This document shows, piece after piece, positions 23,689 to 31,904 of a stretch of DNA of 56,395 bases. Origin of the DNA: Opitutaceae bacterium (lineage in GTDB: Bacteria > Verrucomicrobiota > Verrucomicrobiia > Opitutales > Opitutaceae). The stretch spans positions 1 to 56,395 of the forward strand of contig JANQSC010000030.1 of NCBI GenBank assembly GCA_028284235.1, written 5' to 3'. Each line of letters opens with the position of its first letter. Within the stretch, counting starts at the first letter, position 1. The notes under the pieces are model-generated. The model did not search any database. It was not told the origin of the DNA and saw only the letters and a list, made by a program, of their open reading frames with translations. The position numbers and the translations under genes were made by a program.

Positions 23689-24080
23689 ATTTTGCTTCCC
23701 ACTTTTTGCCTCCACAGCCAAATACTCACGCAAAGTGAAAACAACCAAAGCGCGATTTGGTCCATTTGATACAGGATGAACCGTGGGGGTAGATTTGAAT
23801 ACAGGAACAAGGAAGTTGGGATTGTGATTAGTTTCAACGCGGAAAACACAATTGCGAGAACCAACATCCGCGTGCTGCCCAACAATATCTTAATTCCAGA
23901 GATCAACAGGGCAGACCCGATTAACGCGGACCAAACAACTCCCGTTCGACTGAGATATTCTCCGTCGACTTCGACCAAGTTCATGAACGCGTGATTCAGC
24001 GACAATGCACCGGCCCAAATCAACCCGAATGCGATACAACCTGCTAGGCGCTCATAATTCGCAGTATCAAGTAATTTCAT
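23643..24080 (-). CDS. four-helix membrane protein
   Basis: A 145-residue protein with four predicted membrane helices (about 11-31, 44-65, 71-92, 100-122) and a short polar C-tail that overlaps an attC-like arm. A conserved-looking DQIALWLFSLCVSIWLWRQKVG end suggests a real small membrane protein. Family unknown. Its ATG is joined directly to the GTT of the next attC-like site (GCGTTATG), an arrangement seen in gene cassettes. Confidence 0.65.
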   Translation of the reverse strand: MKLLDTANYERLAGCIAFGLIWAGALSLNHAFMNLVEVDGEYLSRTGVVWSALIGSALLISGIKILLGSTRMLVLAIVFSALKLITIPTSLFLYSNLPPRFILYQMDQIALWLFSLCVSIWLWRQKVGSKIQNQEADSIGADSPI

Positions 24081-24139
24081 AACGCTAAGCTCTCATTTTT
24101 TGGATGCGCTAACGTACATAATAGCGAGCAGCGTTTTGT
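24077..24139 (-). repeat. candidate integron attC site (strong)
   Basis: Minus strand: AACGCTGCTC (in the last codons of the GATase-like gene) pairs with GAGCTTAGCGTT. The arms are identical except for two extra unpaired bases in the right arm, as expected of the extrahelical bases that orient attC recombination. GTTATG joins the site directly to the next start codon. 63 bp. Confidence 0.65.
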
Positions 24140-24831
24140 TCTGCATGCTTTTTTGCTGCACTTAGAAAAGCGGTAACGATTGGATGTGGATCTTCTTCTG
24201 TGGATCTGACTTGCGGGACAAAAAGTGTTCCCATTAGGAAGGGGTGACCCTTAAGTTCAACAATCCTCAGTTCCCCCTGATGGTCGAACGCTGAAGCCTT
24301 CATGTCTCGACTTTGAAGCTGATCGAAATACTGTTCGTTTATTCCGTATCCACAAAAGAAGCTCTCTCGAACAGTTTCGCATCCATAGATTTCAGCGGCT
24401 AATGTGTCAGCTTCTACAATCACCTCAGCCTCATCACCAACAAGTGAGCATTGTAATGCAGAGAACAACGGATCTACGGCATCAGGGGAATTCTCTTGGT
24501 GTTCGATTTTTTCGAAGCCCAATTCATGAGTTGCGTATTCAGCAACGATTCTCTGCAAACCACCGCATGTACCGAGGCAGGGCACTTCTTGAGTTCTAGC
24601 AATCTGTATCGCTCTTACTATTCCTTTTATGTCTTCAGATGGGCCACCAGGCCCAATGAATAATCCGTTAGAGCTAAGCACTTGGGCTTCGGTGATTGAT
24701 TCGCTAGTCACCCATGAATATCTGACCTTAGAGCCAATTAGTTTTGCCGAATGATCTAGCGCTGGGCCAATCATTGCACGTGAGGGTCGTGATGAGTTGA
24801 ATTCACCGAGTATAATAATTTTGGTATTCAC
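24109..24831 (-). CDS. CTP synthase C-terminus-related GATase-like protein
   Basis: A 240-residue class I glutamine-amidotransferase fold. PCLGTCGGLQRIVAEYA gives the nucleophile elbow Cys (about residue 89). GLFIGPGGPSEDI and YRVE-like GELRIVELKGHPFLMGTLFVPQVRS follow the CTP synthase C-terminal domain. In CTP synthase the last segment reads QFHPE, giving the catalytic His and Glu; here it is LFVPQ, so two of the three catalytic residues are lost. This matches the family annotated in public databases as CTP-synthase-C-terminal-region-related, whose function is unknown. It starts with GTG. Confidence 0.75.
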   Translation of the reverse strand: MNTKIIILGEFNSSRPSRAMIGPALDHSAKLIGSKVRYSWVTSESITEAQVLSSNGLFIGPGGPSEDIKGIVRAIQIARTQEVPCLGTCGGLQRIVAEYATHELGFEKIEHQENSPDAVDPLFSALQCSLVGDEAEVIVEADTLAAEIYGCETVRESFFCGYGINEQYFDQLQSRDMKASAFDHQGELRIVELKGHPFLMGTLFVPQVRSTEEDPHPIVTAFLSAAKKHAEQNAARYYVR

Positions 24832-24837
24832 TTTTTA

Positions 24838-24893
24838 GGTACTCAGAGGTGAAGCGGCGGCCTTAGGCCGTTGCCTCAAACGACTGGTTAACT
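24838..24893 (-). repeat. candidate attC-like site (weaker)
   Basis: CAGAGG-TGAAGCGGCGGCC and GGCCGTTGCCTC form a long bulged stem around TTA. GTTAAC overlaps the stop of the lipoprotein gene. The cores are less regular than in the other sites. Confidence 0.4.
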
Positions 24894-25469
24894 ATTCTTC
24901 CATTCTATTTTTTCCGAGAACATTTCCATAAGGTCAAATAGACGTTCCCTCGCACGCTCGCCTACAAAAGGACTGGAGTCCTGCACTAAAAGAAGGTACT
25001 TGCGATCTTTGAATCGAAGCAAACGTCCTCGAATCAAAATCTCGGGTCTTTCTATAATCTTTGAACCTCCAAAGGTATTCGCCTTTTCGGGCACAATTGC
25101 GAAAAAATCTTCTACACCTTCATATCCTTTGGTGGTAATCGCCTCATTCCAAAATTCTTGTTTCTTTGGGGCCGCAGATCGAAGCAATGATGGAACGGAT
25201 GAGTAGTCGGAATTGTTGTCTTCTAAAATAACGAACACTGAACCGCGGGGCATGCCAGCACCAAAATCCTCGTAACCGATATAAGAATTTTCTCCGTAAA
25301 GCTTCGGGCTTGAGCGAAGGTATTCATTGAATGAATCGACAACAAACGATCCGCAATCCATACGGTCGCCCAGTGGATATATTTTCCCGTAGTTACGCCC
25401 CAAATTTCCAGTTATCCCACATCCACAAAACAGAACGCTTGCTAAAGCTAAAATCGTGGTTCTCTTCAT
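24888..25469 (-). CDS. putative lipoprotein
   Basis: A 193-residue product from the ATG at 25469 (MKRTTILALASVLFCGCG). The hydrophobic leader ends in Cys at a lipobox-like LFCGC, so the protein may be a lipoprotein. The body is mixed alpha/beta (GSFVVDSFNEYLRSSPK, GSVFVILEDNN, IRGRLLRFKDRKYLLLVQDSSPF). Function unknown. It is one of a run of single-gene units; the next start upstream region (25470-25512) has AAC/GTT cores but weak arms. Confidence 0.6.
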   Translation of the reverse strand: MKRTTILALASVLFCGCGITGNLGRNYGKIYPLGDRMDCGSFVVDSFNEYLRSSPKLYGENSYIGYEDFGAGMPRGSVFVILEDNNSDYSSVPSLLRSAAPKKQEFWNEAITTKGYEGVEDFFAIVPEKANTFGGSKIIERPEILIRGRLLRFKDRKYLLLVQDSSPFVGERARERLFDLMEMFSEKIEWKNS

Positions 25470-25496
25470 CGTTAACATCGAGGTGCCGCGACGGTG

Positions 25497-26219
25497 TTAT
25501 CCGTTGCCTCCACTGACTTGTCCGCCTCTGAACAGTTCTCTTTCGATTTCGAATACACTCAACGCTTCTTTATAGTCTTCTTCTGTATCGTAATCCCATC
25601 GACGAACTCGACCGGCACTTACCGTACGTCTCAGCGTAGGGTGCTTTCCTGCAAAATCAAAAAGGTAATGCCTTCTAAACGCCCCTGTTCCCGAGTAGGC
25701 TATGGTGGCAAGATAACCGAAACGGACGTCTTTGCCCGATATGAATCGTCCTTCAAAACGCTCCGGACTAACTACCAAGAATGGCGCAAACCAACCGGAC
25801 TCTTCTTCTGATTCAATTGCGAGCAACACGCAGTCCAACGCTTGCCCTAGTTCGCTTTCGCCAGGGTAGTCAAATCGCATGATTCTGCGACCTTCGAACC
25901 TTCCGACCTCATCCATCTTTGGATCCGTTTTCTTTACACTCCAGCCCAGTGCATCTGCTGCAGGTTCAAAAATTCTCTCATCGACAAAGGGTTGAAAGTG
26001 TTTCAGGTGAGCTAACCTAAATTCAACTGAAACTGGAGCAGTCCAATTTGGTCCTTTGCCCCAAGAGTAAATAAAACACTCTTTCGCCTGTCCTTGCCTG
26101 GTATTCTCTTCTGCAGCCAAGCAACCTACTGACATTAGTACAAATAGGGCAAACTGCCGCAATTTCCTCTTCTCGCGAACAGCATTAATACGTGTCCGTT
26201 TCGTTCGGATACCGTTCAT
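25497..26219 (-). CDS. exported protein of unknown function
   Basis: A 240-residue product from the ATG at 26219 (MNGIRTKRTRINAVREKRKL, then hydrophobic RQFALFVLMSVGCLAAE, a long-n-region signal peptide). The mature part is beta-rich with Asp/Glu/Arg motifs (FIYSWGKGPNWTAPVSVEF, GRRIMRFDYPGESELGQAL, KHPTLRRTVSAGRVRRW). No family is recognised. The frame runs on to 26318 but the upstream residues do not look coding. It is the last gene of the minus-strand accessory block. Confidence 0.6.
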   Translation of the reverse strand: MNGIRTKRTRINAVREKRKLRQFALFVLMSVGCLAAEENTRQGQAKECFIYSWGKGPNWTAPVSVEFRLAHLKHFQPFVDERIFEPAADALGWSVKKTDPKMDEVGRFEGRRIMRFDYPGESELGQALDCVLLAIESEEESGWFAPFLVVSPERFEGRFISGKDVRFGYLATIAYSGTGAFRRHYLFDFAGKHPTLRRTVSAGRVRRWDYDTEEDYKEALSVFEIERELFRGGQVSGGNG

Positions 26220-26421
26220 TGAAAAGAGTGTTTTTACAGCCTCAATCGTTCGCGAGAATTGTGGATTTGAAAACAGCAACAGACGTCGAGAATGACGCCA
26301 AAACCACAGCTTGCACAAGCCAATAGTGTGTTAGCCGACCCGTTTCTACCGCTCATCTTGCTAGCAAAGATATCTTTAATATCGTCGAGTTGACTGGCCA
26401 AGCCGCTAGTCTAGCTAGCAC

Positions 26422-26709
26422 ATGATCAAAGGAATGGACTCTGAAACAATCCGCCGCTACGCGGAAACACGAAAGAAGGTAGACGAAAACGCCGACCTAA
26501 TCATCTGCATCTCATCCGTCTTCTCCACCTTCGAAGAATGGCCCGACGACCGCATCGAGATCAGCCCGTTTGCACTGGGTAAACTGAACGATTTGATGAC
26601 GCTCTACTCCTGCCGCATTCTCTCAGCCTTGGAGGAGTTCGCTTCGGTGCGGGATGCAAAGGAAATCGTCGAGAAATTGGAAGAGAATGAAGGGAACGAC
26701 CGCTCTTGA
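26422..26709 (+). CDS. small soluble protein, unknown
   Basis: A 95-residue acidic, helical protein (or 91 residues from the second ATG at 26434, preceded by AAAGGA). Contains DLIICISSVFSTFEEWPDD and SCRILSALEEF. It stands alone on the plus strand between the accessory block and uvrA. No function assigned. Downstream (26710-26825) is a gene-free gap with attC-like cores AAC...GCCTAAC and a triple TTCGTG repeat. Confidence 0.5.
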   Translation: MIKGMDSETIRRYAETRKKVDENADLIICISSVFSTFEEWPDDRIEISPFALGKLNDLMTLYSCRILSALEEFASVRDAKEIVEKLEENEGNDRS

Positions 26710-26779
26710 TTTCAACAAACATCGAGGTCCTATGCGATGCCTAACATCAAGATGTACAAAACCAGAATAACACAGGTCT

Positions 26780-26812
26780 GTCTTTCGTGATATTCGTGCC
26801 ATTCGTGGGCGA
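26780..26812. repeat. short TTCGTG triplicate
   Basis: CTTTCGTG-ATATTCGTG-CCATTCGTGG: three close copies of a 7-9 bp unit downstream of uvrA. No coding sense is seen. Confidence 0.5.
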
Positions 26813-26825
26813 AAAACACTCGCAA

Positions 26826-29675
26826 CTATATCACTTTCGCAGTCTCCGATCGCTTGCTTTTCCGTACCGCCTCCACCGTCCCCGCGCACACAACCTCTCC
26901 CCCAAAGCTCCCTCCCCCGGGGCCGAGGTCGACGATCCAGTCGGCGAGTCGCATAAAGTCGACGTGGTGCTCGATGACGATGATCGTGTTGCCTTGATCC
27001 CGTAGTTGGAACAACAAATCCGACAGCTTCTGTATATCGGACCAATGCAGCCCTGTCGTCGGCTCGTCTAATATATAAAGCGCGTGTCCCGCCGAGCGTT
27101 TCGACAACTCCAGCGACAACTTCAGTCGCTGTGCTTCGCCCCCGCTGAGCGTGTTCGCCGCCTGGCCGAGCTTCAAGTAGCCGAGCCCCACCGCGTCCAA
27201 GGTCCGCAGCTTGTCCATGACTCGCGGCACGTTCTTGAATTGCTCCATCGCCTCGCTCACCGACAAGTCCAGCGCCTGGGCGATGTTCAATCCCCGGAAC
27301 TGCACTTCCAAGGTCTCGCGATTGTAGCGCGTCCCCTGACAGGCCGGGCACTCAATGTACGCGTCGCTCATAAAGAGCATGTCCAGCTTGATAGCCCCCT
27401 GGCCCTGACAACGCTCGCAGCGCCCGCCCCGAGCATTGAAGCTAAAACGCCCCGCTTTGTATCCGCGTACCTTTGACAACGGAAGCTTCGCATACAAGTC
27501 GCGCAGCGTATCGAACAATTTTGTATACGTCGCCGGATTCGACCGCGGGCTCTGCCCGATTGGCTCCTGGCTCACCCGCACCACCCGCTCGAAATGCTCC
27601 AGTCCCTTCATCCCCGTGTGCTTTCCCGGAATCGCCTTGGACCGATTCAGTTTCCGGGCCGCCGCCTTGGCCAGGATGTCGTTGACCAAGGTCGATTTCC
27701 CCGATCCCGAAACACCAGTCACGCAGGTCAGCAAACCCACCGGAAACGACGCGTCGACACTCTTGAGATTGTGCTGGCTCGCGCCTTGAATCTCCAGCCA
27801 CGCGTCGCCCGGCGCTAGCGTATCCACCGCCTTAGTCAACGTCCGCTTGCCGGAAAGATACGCCCCCGTATGCGCATCGTCCTGACCCAGCTTTGCACAC
27901 TCCTCCGGCGTTCCTTCAAACAAAACCTTGCCCCCATCCAAGCCCGCGCCCGGCCCGAGTTCGATCAGATGATCCGCCGCCCGCATCGTGTCCTCGTCGT
28001 GCTCCACCACAACGACTGAATTCCCCCGATCCCGCAACTCCTTAAGCGACTCGATCAGCTTCTGGTTGTCCTTCGGATGCAGTCCAATACTCGGCTCGTC
28101 CAGCACGTAGACCACGCCCACCAAACTCATCCCCAGCTGCGTCGCCAATCGCGCCCGCTGCGCCTCGCCCCCGCTCAACGTGCTGTATTGGCGATTCAAG
28201 GTCAAATACTGCAGCCCCACTTCCTTCAAGAACCGCAGCCGCATCTCGATCCCTTCCCGCACTTCGCCATAAGTCGAGACGCGATCCGAGTTCTCAGCCA
28301 GTTTGCTCACAAACGCGTGAGCCTCGCCAATGTCCATGGCTAGAAAATCCGGCAAACTCACCCCATCGACGAATACGTGAGCGCTGCGCGGACTGAACCG
28401 ATGCCCGTCGCAACTCGGACACACCTGGTCCGTCTGATACGTCATCAAACGCGCCCGAAAGCCGTCGCTCTTCGTCTCCAAATAAGACTTCTGCAGAAGA
28501 GACATCACCCCGTCGAATCGCTGCGGCGCCGGCAGCGTCTTTCGCCGCGTCAACTTGAATACAAACTCCCGATCCTCGACCCCGTAGAGCAAGGCCTCCT
28601 GCGTCTCCGGATCCAGATCCTTCCAGGGAGTCTTCGGGTCGAACGGCAATTGCTCCGCCAATTGACGCAGCAGAGCGTTGTTGCGGATAATCAGCTGCTT
28701 CCCGCCGATCCGCAGCGGCTTCAACGCCCCGCCCTTGACCGATTTGTTCGCGTCCGGAACGACCAGCTCCTTCAGAAACCGTCGCGTCTTCCCCAATCCT
28801 CCACACTCCGGGCAAGCGCCCTCGGCCGTATTGAAGGAAAAATGACGCGGCGTAATCGGCTCGTACACTTCCCCGCAAATCTCGCAGGCCAGATTCCGAC
28901 TCAAGCCAATTTCCTCCCAGTCCCCGTCGCGCGACTCCTGATACAAAATGATCGCCCGATCCTTGCCTTCGCTAAAGGCCAGCTCCAAAGAATCCGCGAT
29001 CCGGCTGCGCTGGGCCGCGTCGATGACGACTCGATCCACCACCAGCTCCACCGCCAGGTCCCCGCGTTTAGGCAAGGCGATATCCGATTCGTCGATACTG
29101 ATCACTTCCCCATTGACCCGAACCCTTTGAAACCCCTTCTGACGCAGCCGCGGCAGCTCGTCCTCAATCACCGCCGCCTTGGCCACCCGATACGGAGCCA
29201 GAATCATCGCCCGCGCCCCCTGCGGCAACTCGAGCGTTCGGTCCACAGAACTATCCAACGTCTGACGCGTGATCAGCCCGCCGTCCTTGGGACAACGCTG
29301 CTCCCCGCGCAAGGTCCACAACAGCCGGGCATAGTCCGCGATCTCCGTCACCGTAGCAACCGTGCTCCGCGGCGACGACCCCGCCGCCCGCTGCTCGATG
29401 GCCAACACCGGCGACAGCCCGTGGATAAAATCCACATCCGGACGCTTGAATTGCTCCATCGCCTGGCGAGCCTGCGTGGAGAGACTCTCCATGTATTTGC
29501 GATAGCCCTCGGCGTAGAGCGTATCAAAGGCGAGCGACGATTTGCCCGAACCCGAGACACCCGTCACAACCACCAATTGATCCCTCGGGATCTTGACCTC
29601 GATGTCCCGCAAGTTGTGCTCACGAGCCCCCTTTATATGAATGTGCCGAGTCTGCCTCAAAACCGAGAGCAACAA
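26826..29675 (-). CDS. uvrA: excinuclease ABC subunit A
   Basis: A 949-residue UvrA, the DNA damage sensor of nucleotide excision repair. Two ABC cassettes are complete: Walker [16 protein letters not shown] near residue 40 and [15 protein letters not shown] near 660, two LSGGEAQR signatures, and [12 protein letters not shown] and [12 protein letters not shown] Walker B segments. Zinc motifs CEICG...CPECGG and CERCQGQG...CPACQG are present. The CPKDGG element near residue 130 is shorter than in E. coli UvrA. The start is unclear: the frame opens with TTG at 29675 ([20 protein letters not shown]) and no ATG is available. No LexA-type box is seen near it. Confidence 0.97.
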   Translation of the reverse strand: MLLSVLRQTRHIHIKGAREHNLRDIEVKIPRDQLVVVTGVSGSGKSSLAFDTLYAEGYRKYMESLSTQARQAMEQFKRPDVDFIHGLSPVLAIEQRAAGSSPRSTVATVTEIADYARLLWTLRGEQRCPKDGGLITRQTLDSSVDRTLELPQGARAMILAPYRVAKAAVIEDELPRLRQKGFQRVRVNGEVISIDESDIALPKRGDLAVELVVDRVVIDAAQRSRIADSLELAFSEGKDRAIILYQESRDGDWEEIGLSRNLACEICGEVYEPITPRHFSFNTAEGACPECGGLGKTRRFLKELVVPDANKSVKGGALKPLRIGGKQLIIRNNALLRQLAEQLPFDPKTPWKDLDPETQEALLYGVEDREFVFKLTRRKTLPAPQRFDGVMSLLQKSYLETKSDGFRARLMTYQTDQVCPSCDGHRFSPRSAHVFVDGVSLPDFLAMDIGEAHAFVSKLAENSDRVSTYGEVREGIEMRLRFLKEVGLQYLTLNRQYSTLSGGEAQRARLATQLGMSLVGVVYVLDEPSIGLHPKDNQKLIESLKELRDRGNSVVVVEHDEDTMRAADHLIELGPGAGLDGGKVLFEGTPEECAKLGQDDAHTGAYLSGKRTLTKAVDTLAPGDAWLEIQGASQHNLKSVDASFPVGLLTCVTGVSGSGKSTLVNDILAKAAARKLNRSKAIPGKHTGMKGLEHFERVVRVSQEPIGQSPRSNPATYTKLFDTLRDLYAKLPLSKVRGYKAGRFSFNARGGRCERCQGQGAIKLDMLFMSDAYIECPACQGTRYNRETLEVQFRGLNIAQALDLSVSEAMEQFKNVPRVMDKLRTLDAVGLGYLKLGQAANTLSGGEAQRLKLSLELSKRSAGHALYILDEPTTGLHWSDIQKLSDLLFQLRDQGNTIIVIEHHVDFMRLADWIVDLGPGGGSFGGEVVCAGTVEAVRKSKRSETAKVI

Positions 29676-29744
29676 TCAGCCCCCTCCCCAAAAGGTCAAC
29701 CCATCACATCCCTCGAATCGACGAAGTCAGCAGCTACAAGAACC

Positions 29745-29805
29745 CGCCGGGACGTCGGGTTCCACCCTATTCGCCAAGCAAGGTGGAACGCGACGTCCCG
29801 GCGCG
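29745..29805. repeat. REPIN-like element, family B copy 3
   Basis: CCGCCGGGACGTCGGGTTCCACC faces GGTGGAACGCGACGTCCCGGCGCG. It lies in the divergent intergenic region between uvrA and the MuiA-type gene. Confidence 0.85.
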
Positions 29806-29846
29806 TTTGCTCCAAAAAGTGAACCAATCACCAATCGTTCTATTTT

Positions 29847-30023
29847 AACAGTCGCCTTGCGGCGAAATGCCGCTTCGCGTCACAAAGATTCCGTCGAAGA
29901 CGGAACAAGGATCACGTACGTCATCAAACTACTTCTAAATCAAAAACAAGATCTTGTTCGCGAAGCGATCCTTGTTCCGTCCCGCTTAGCGGGATGGAAT
30001 TTGATCTCAAAGAGATCACTGTT
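29847..30023. repeat. compound 177-bp inverted repeat
   Basis: Outer ends AACAGT (29847-29852) and ACTGTT (30018-30023). The inner arms ATTCCGTC...GGAACAAGGATC (29888-29913) and GATCCTTGTTCC...GGAAT (29967-30000) are complementary, each carrying a smaller hairpin. This looks like a non-coding MITE or large REP cluster. The 5' gap before the gene at 30127 is otherwise empty. Confidence 0.7.
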
Positions 30024-30034
30024 AAATAAAACCA

Positions 30035-30058
30035 ATTCACCATTCACTCCTCACCATT
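30035..30058. repeat. TTCACCATTCACTCCTCAC simple repeat
   Basis: The degenerate heptamer-like repeat TTCACCATTCACTCCTCACC occurs upstream of this gene and, in similar form, at 10652-10682, 12833-12852 and 31811-31852. Confidence 0.6.
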
Positions 30059-30126
30059 CAATTACATTGCCATTACGGATCATTCCGAGCAAAGTCCTGT
30101 CGTTTTTCCTGATGTCTTGTGAATCT

Positions 30127-31794
30127 ATGAAAAAACAAACCCTTCTCGCCGCTGTTATCGCCACAGCGCTGTCGCTTCCCGCCTACGCCGCGGAACACGC
30201 GGTCGATACGGCTATCACTGACGTATCGCTGTTTAGAGACGGAGCGCTCGTCACCCGCCAAGGCAGTCTCACCGTTCCCGCCGGCAAGTCCACGCTCCTC
30301 TTCAAAGACCTCCCGACCCAAGTCGACTCCACGGCCCTGCAAGCGAATTTCCTCAACGCCCCCGCCGGACTCATTCGCAACGCCAAAATCTACCGGCCGC
30401 AAGACCCCGAGAAACGCGAAGACGTCGAAGCCATCCAAGACCGCCTCGACGCGGCCAAGAAAGAACGCGAACGCAAAAACCGCATCCTTTCCGAGGCCCT
30501 GGGGGACATAAACTTCGCCACTACCATGCGGACCTCCTTCGCCAAAGAGTTCGGCAAAGTCGGCGAAGGCGACTCCCTCACCCTTCAACAAGCCAAGGAG
30601 CTCGCCGACTTCGTCGCCCAAACCCAAGAGAACGCCCACGCCGAAATCGACGCGGTCGCGATCGAGATCAAAGCGATCGACGAAACCATAGTGGAAATCG
30701 AAAAGGAACTCCGCGACGCCAACGAAATCGCTTCGCTCCTTTCCTCCATCGCCGAAGTGGAAATCGAAATGGAATCCGCTGGCGAAGTCGCGATCGCCCT
30801 CAGCTACCTCGCCAACTCCGCACGCTGGGTTCCGCAATACGAGTTGCGCGCCTATCCCGACCAAGGGTCATTGGATCTTGGATACTTTGCCTCCGTCTGG
30901 CAATTCACCGGAGAAGACTGGTCCGACATCACCCTCTCCCTCCAAACCAACCAAGCCAATCGACAAGGTAATGTCCCGGAGCTCAATCCGCTCAATGTAG
31001 GGAAACAGGAAGATTTTTATCGGGAAAGGGCTGAGATTCAACAGTTCCTAAGCACCGCTGAGATCTCCGCTGAGGACGCCGCTTCTCTCGGCGCGTACAA
31101 TGATAAATCCGCGCCCTCCGCCGCCAAATCACGCGCCTACTCCCCTCCACTTCCCACCATCACCGCCTCCACCGTCGCTTTCCAAGCCACCATCCCGGGT
31201 CGCATCACCGTTCCCAGCTCCCGCAACAGTAGCGCCTACAAAGTCCTGGAAGAATCCATGGACACAGAATTCTGGTCGGAGACGGTTCCGCGCGTCCAGC
31301 TCGACGCCTACCTTCGAGCCAAAATGCGCAACACGCTTGATCTGCCGATTCTCCCCGGCCAAGCCCTCGCCTTCGTCGACGGAAAACTCTCCTCCAAAGT
31401 CGCCCTCGACAAAATCCTCCCCGAAGAGGAAACCGAGATCTCCCTTGGGACCGACGGCAACATAATCGTCAAGCGAACTGAAGGGGCTCAGAAAGACAGC
31501 AATTCCGGATTTATCGACAAAACCACTACACTCAACCGCGAGTACAAGAACGAAGTAACCAACCTCCACGCCGTCGACCACAAAGTGATCGTCGTCGACC
31601 AATTCCCCATCGCCCAGAACACCAAAATCGAGATCCGCCGCAAAGCGCCACCCGCCAATGCCGTCACCATCGAAGACGAGAACGACGGCATCTTCCAATG
31701 GGAAGCCACCCTCGACGCGAAAGAAGAAAAAACCTTCACCACCGCCTACGAAGTCATCTACCCCCGCGACTGGAACCTCTACCCCGAACTTTAA
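30127..31794 (+). CDS. mucoidy-inhibitor MuiA-family exported protein (DUF4140/DUF4139)
   Basis: A 555-residue product from the ATG at 30127. Signal peptide (KKQTLLAAVIATALSLPAYA), then the DUF4140 domain (TDVSLFRDGALVTRQGSLTVPAGKSTLLF, about 30-130), a helical coiled-coil spacer (about 90-210, rich in ExxK heptads) and the DUF4139 domain (about 215-550: YLANSARWVPQYELRAYP, FTGEDWSDITLSL, AKEEKTFTTAYEVIYPRDW). MuiA-type proteins are periplasmic; in Myxococcus the founder was linked to mucoidy, but the molecular role is unknown. The frame extends upstream to 29641, but that part is intergenic repeat. Confidence 0.85.
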   Translation: MKKQTLLAAVIATALSLPAYAAEHAVDTAITDVSLFRDGALVTRQGSLTVPAGKSTLLFKDLPTQVDSTALQANFLNAPAGLIRNAKIYRPQDPEKREDVEAIQDRLDAAKKERERKNRILSEALGDINFATTMRTSFAKEFGKVGEGDSLTLQQAKELADFVAQTQENAHAEIDAVAIEIKAIDETIVEIEKELRDANEIASLLSSIAEVEIEMESAGEVAIALSYLANSARWVPQYELRAYPDQGSLDLGYFASVWQFTGEDWSDITLSLQTNQANRQGNVPELNPLNVGKQEDFYRERAEIQQFLSTAEISAEDAASLGAYNDKSAPSAAKSRAYSPPLPTITASTVAFQATIPGRITVPSSRNSSAYKVLEESMDTEFWSETVPRVQLDAYLRAKMRNTLDLPILPGQALAFVDGKLSSKVALDKILPEEETEISLGTDGNIIVKRTEGAQKDSNSGFIDKTTTLNREYKNEVTNLHAVDHKVIVVDQFPIAQNTKIEIRRKAPPANAVTIEDENDGIFQWEATLDAKEEKTFTTAYEVIYPRDWNLYPEL

Positions 31795-31810
31795 CCGGAA
31801 TCCAATCAAC

Positions 31811-31883
31811 TTCACCATTCAACTTTCACTCCTCACTCTTCACTCCTTTGTCTCGGCGTAGCCCTTAGGGCGAAGACGGATCA
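31811..31883. repeat. simple repeat plus GTCTCGGCGTAGC element
   Basis: TTCACCATTCAACTTTCACTCCTCACTC is followed by GTCTCGGCGTAGCCCTTAGGGCGAAGACGGATC. The second part recurs, inverted, at 51107-51139 within a family C element. Confidence 0.6.
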
Positions 31884-31904
31884 CTCCTCATTTCCGACTC
31901 CACC

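Noticed and set aside
28377-29822. Long plus-strand open frame opposite uvrA (481 codons)
   Set aside because: Composition is Arg/Leu/Gln/His-rich, as expected of the antisense of a G+C-rich gene, with no motif; uvrA on the other strand is certain.
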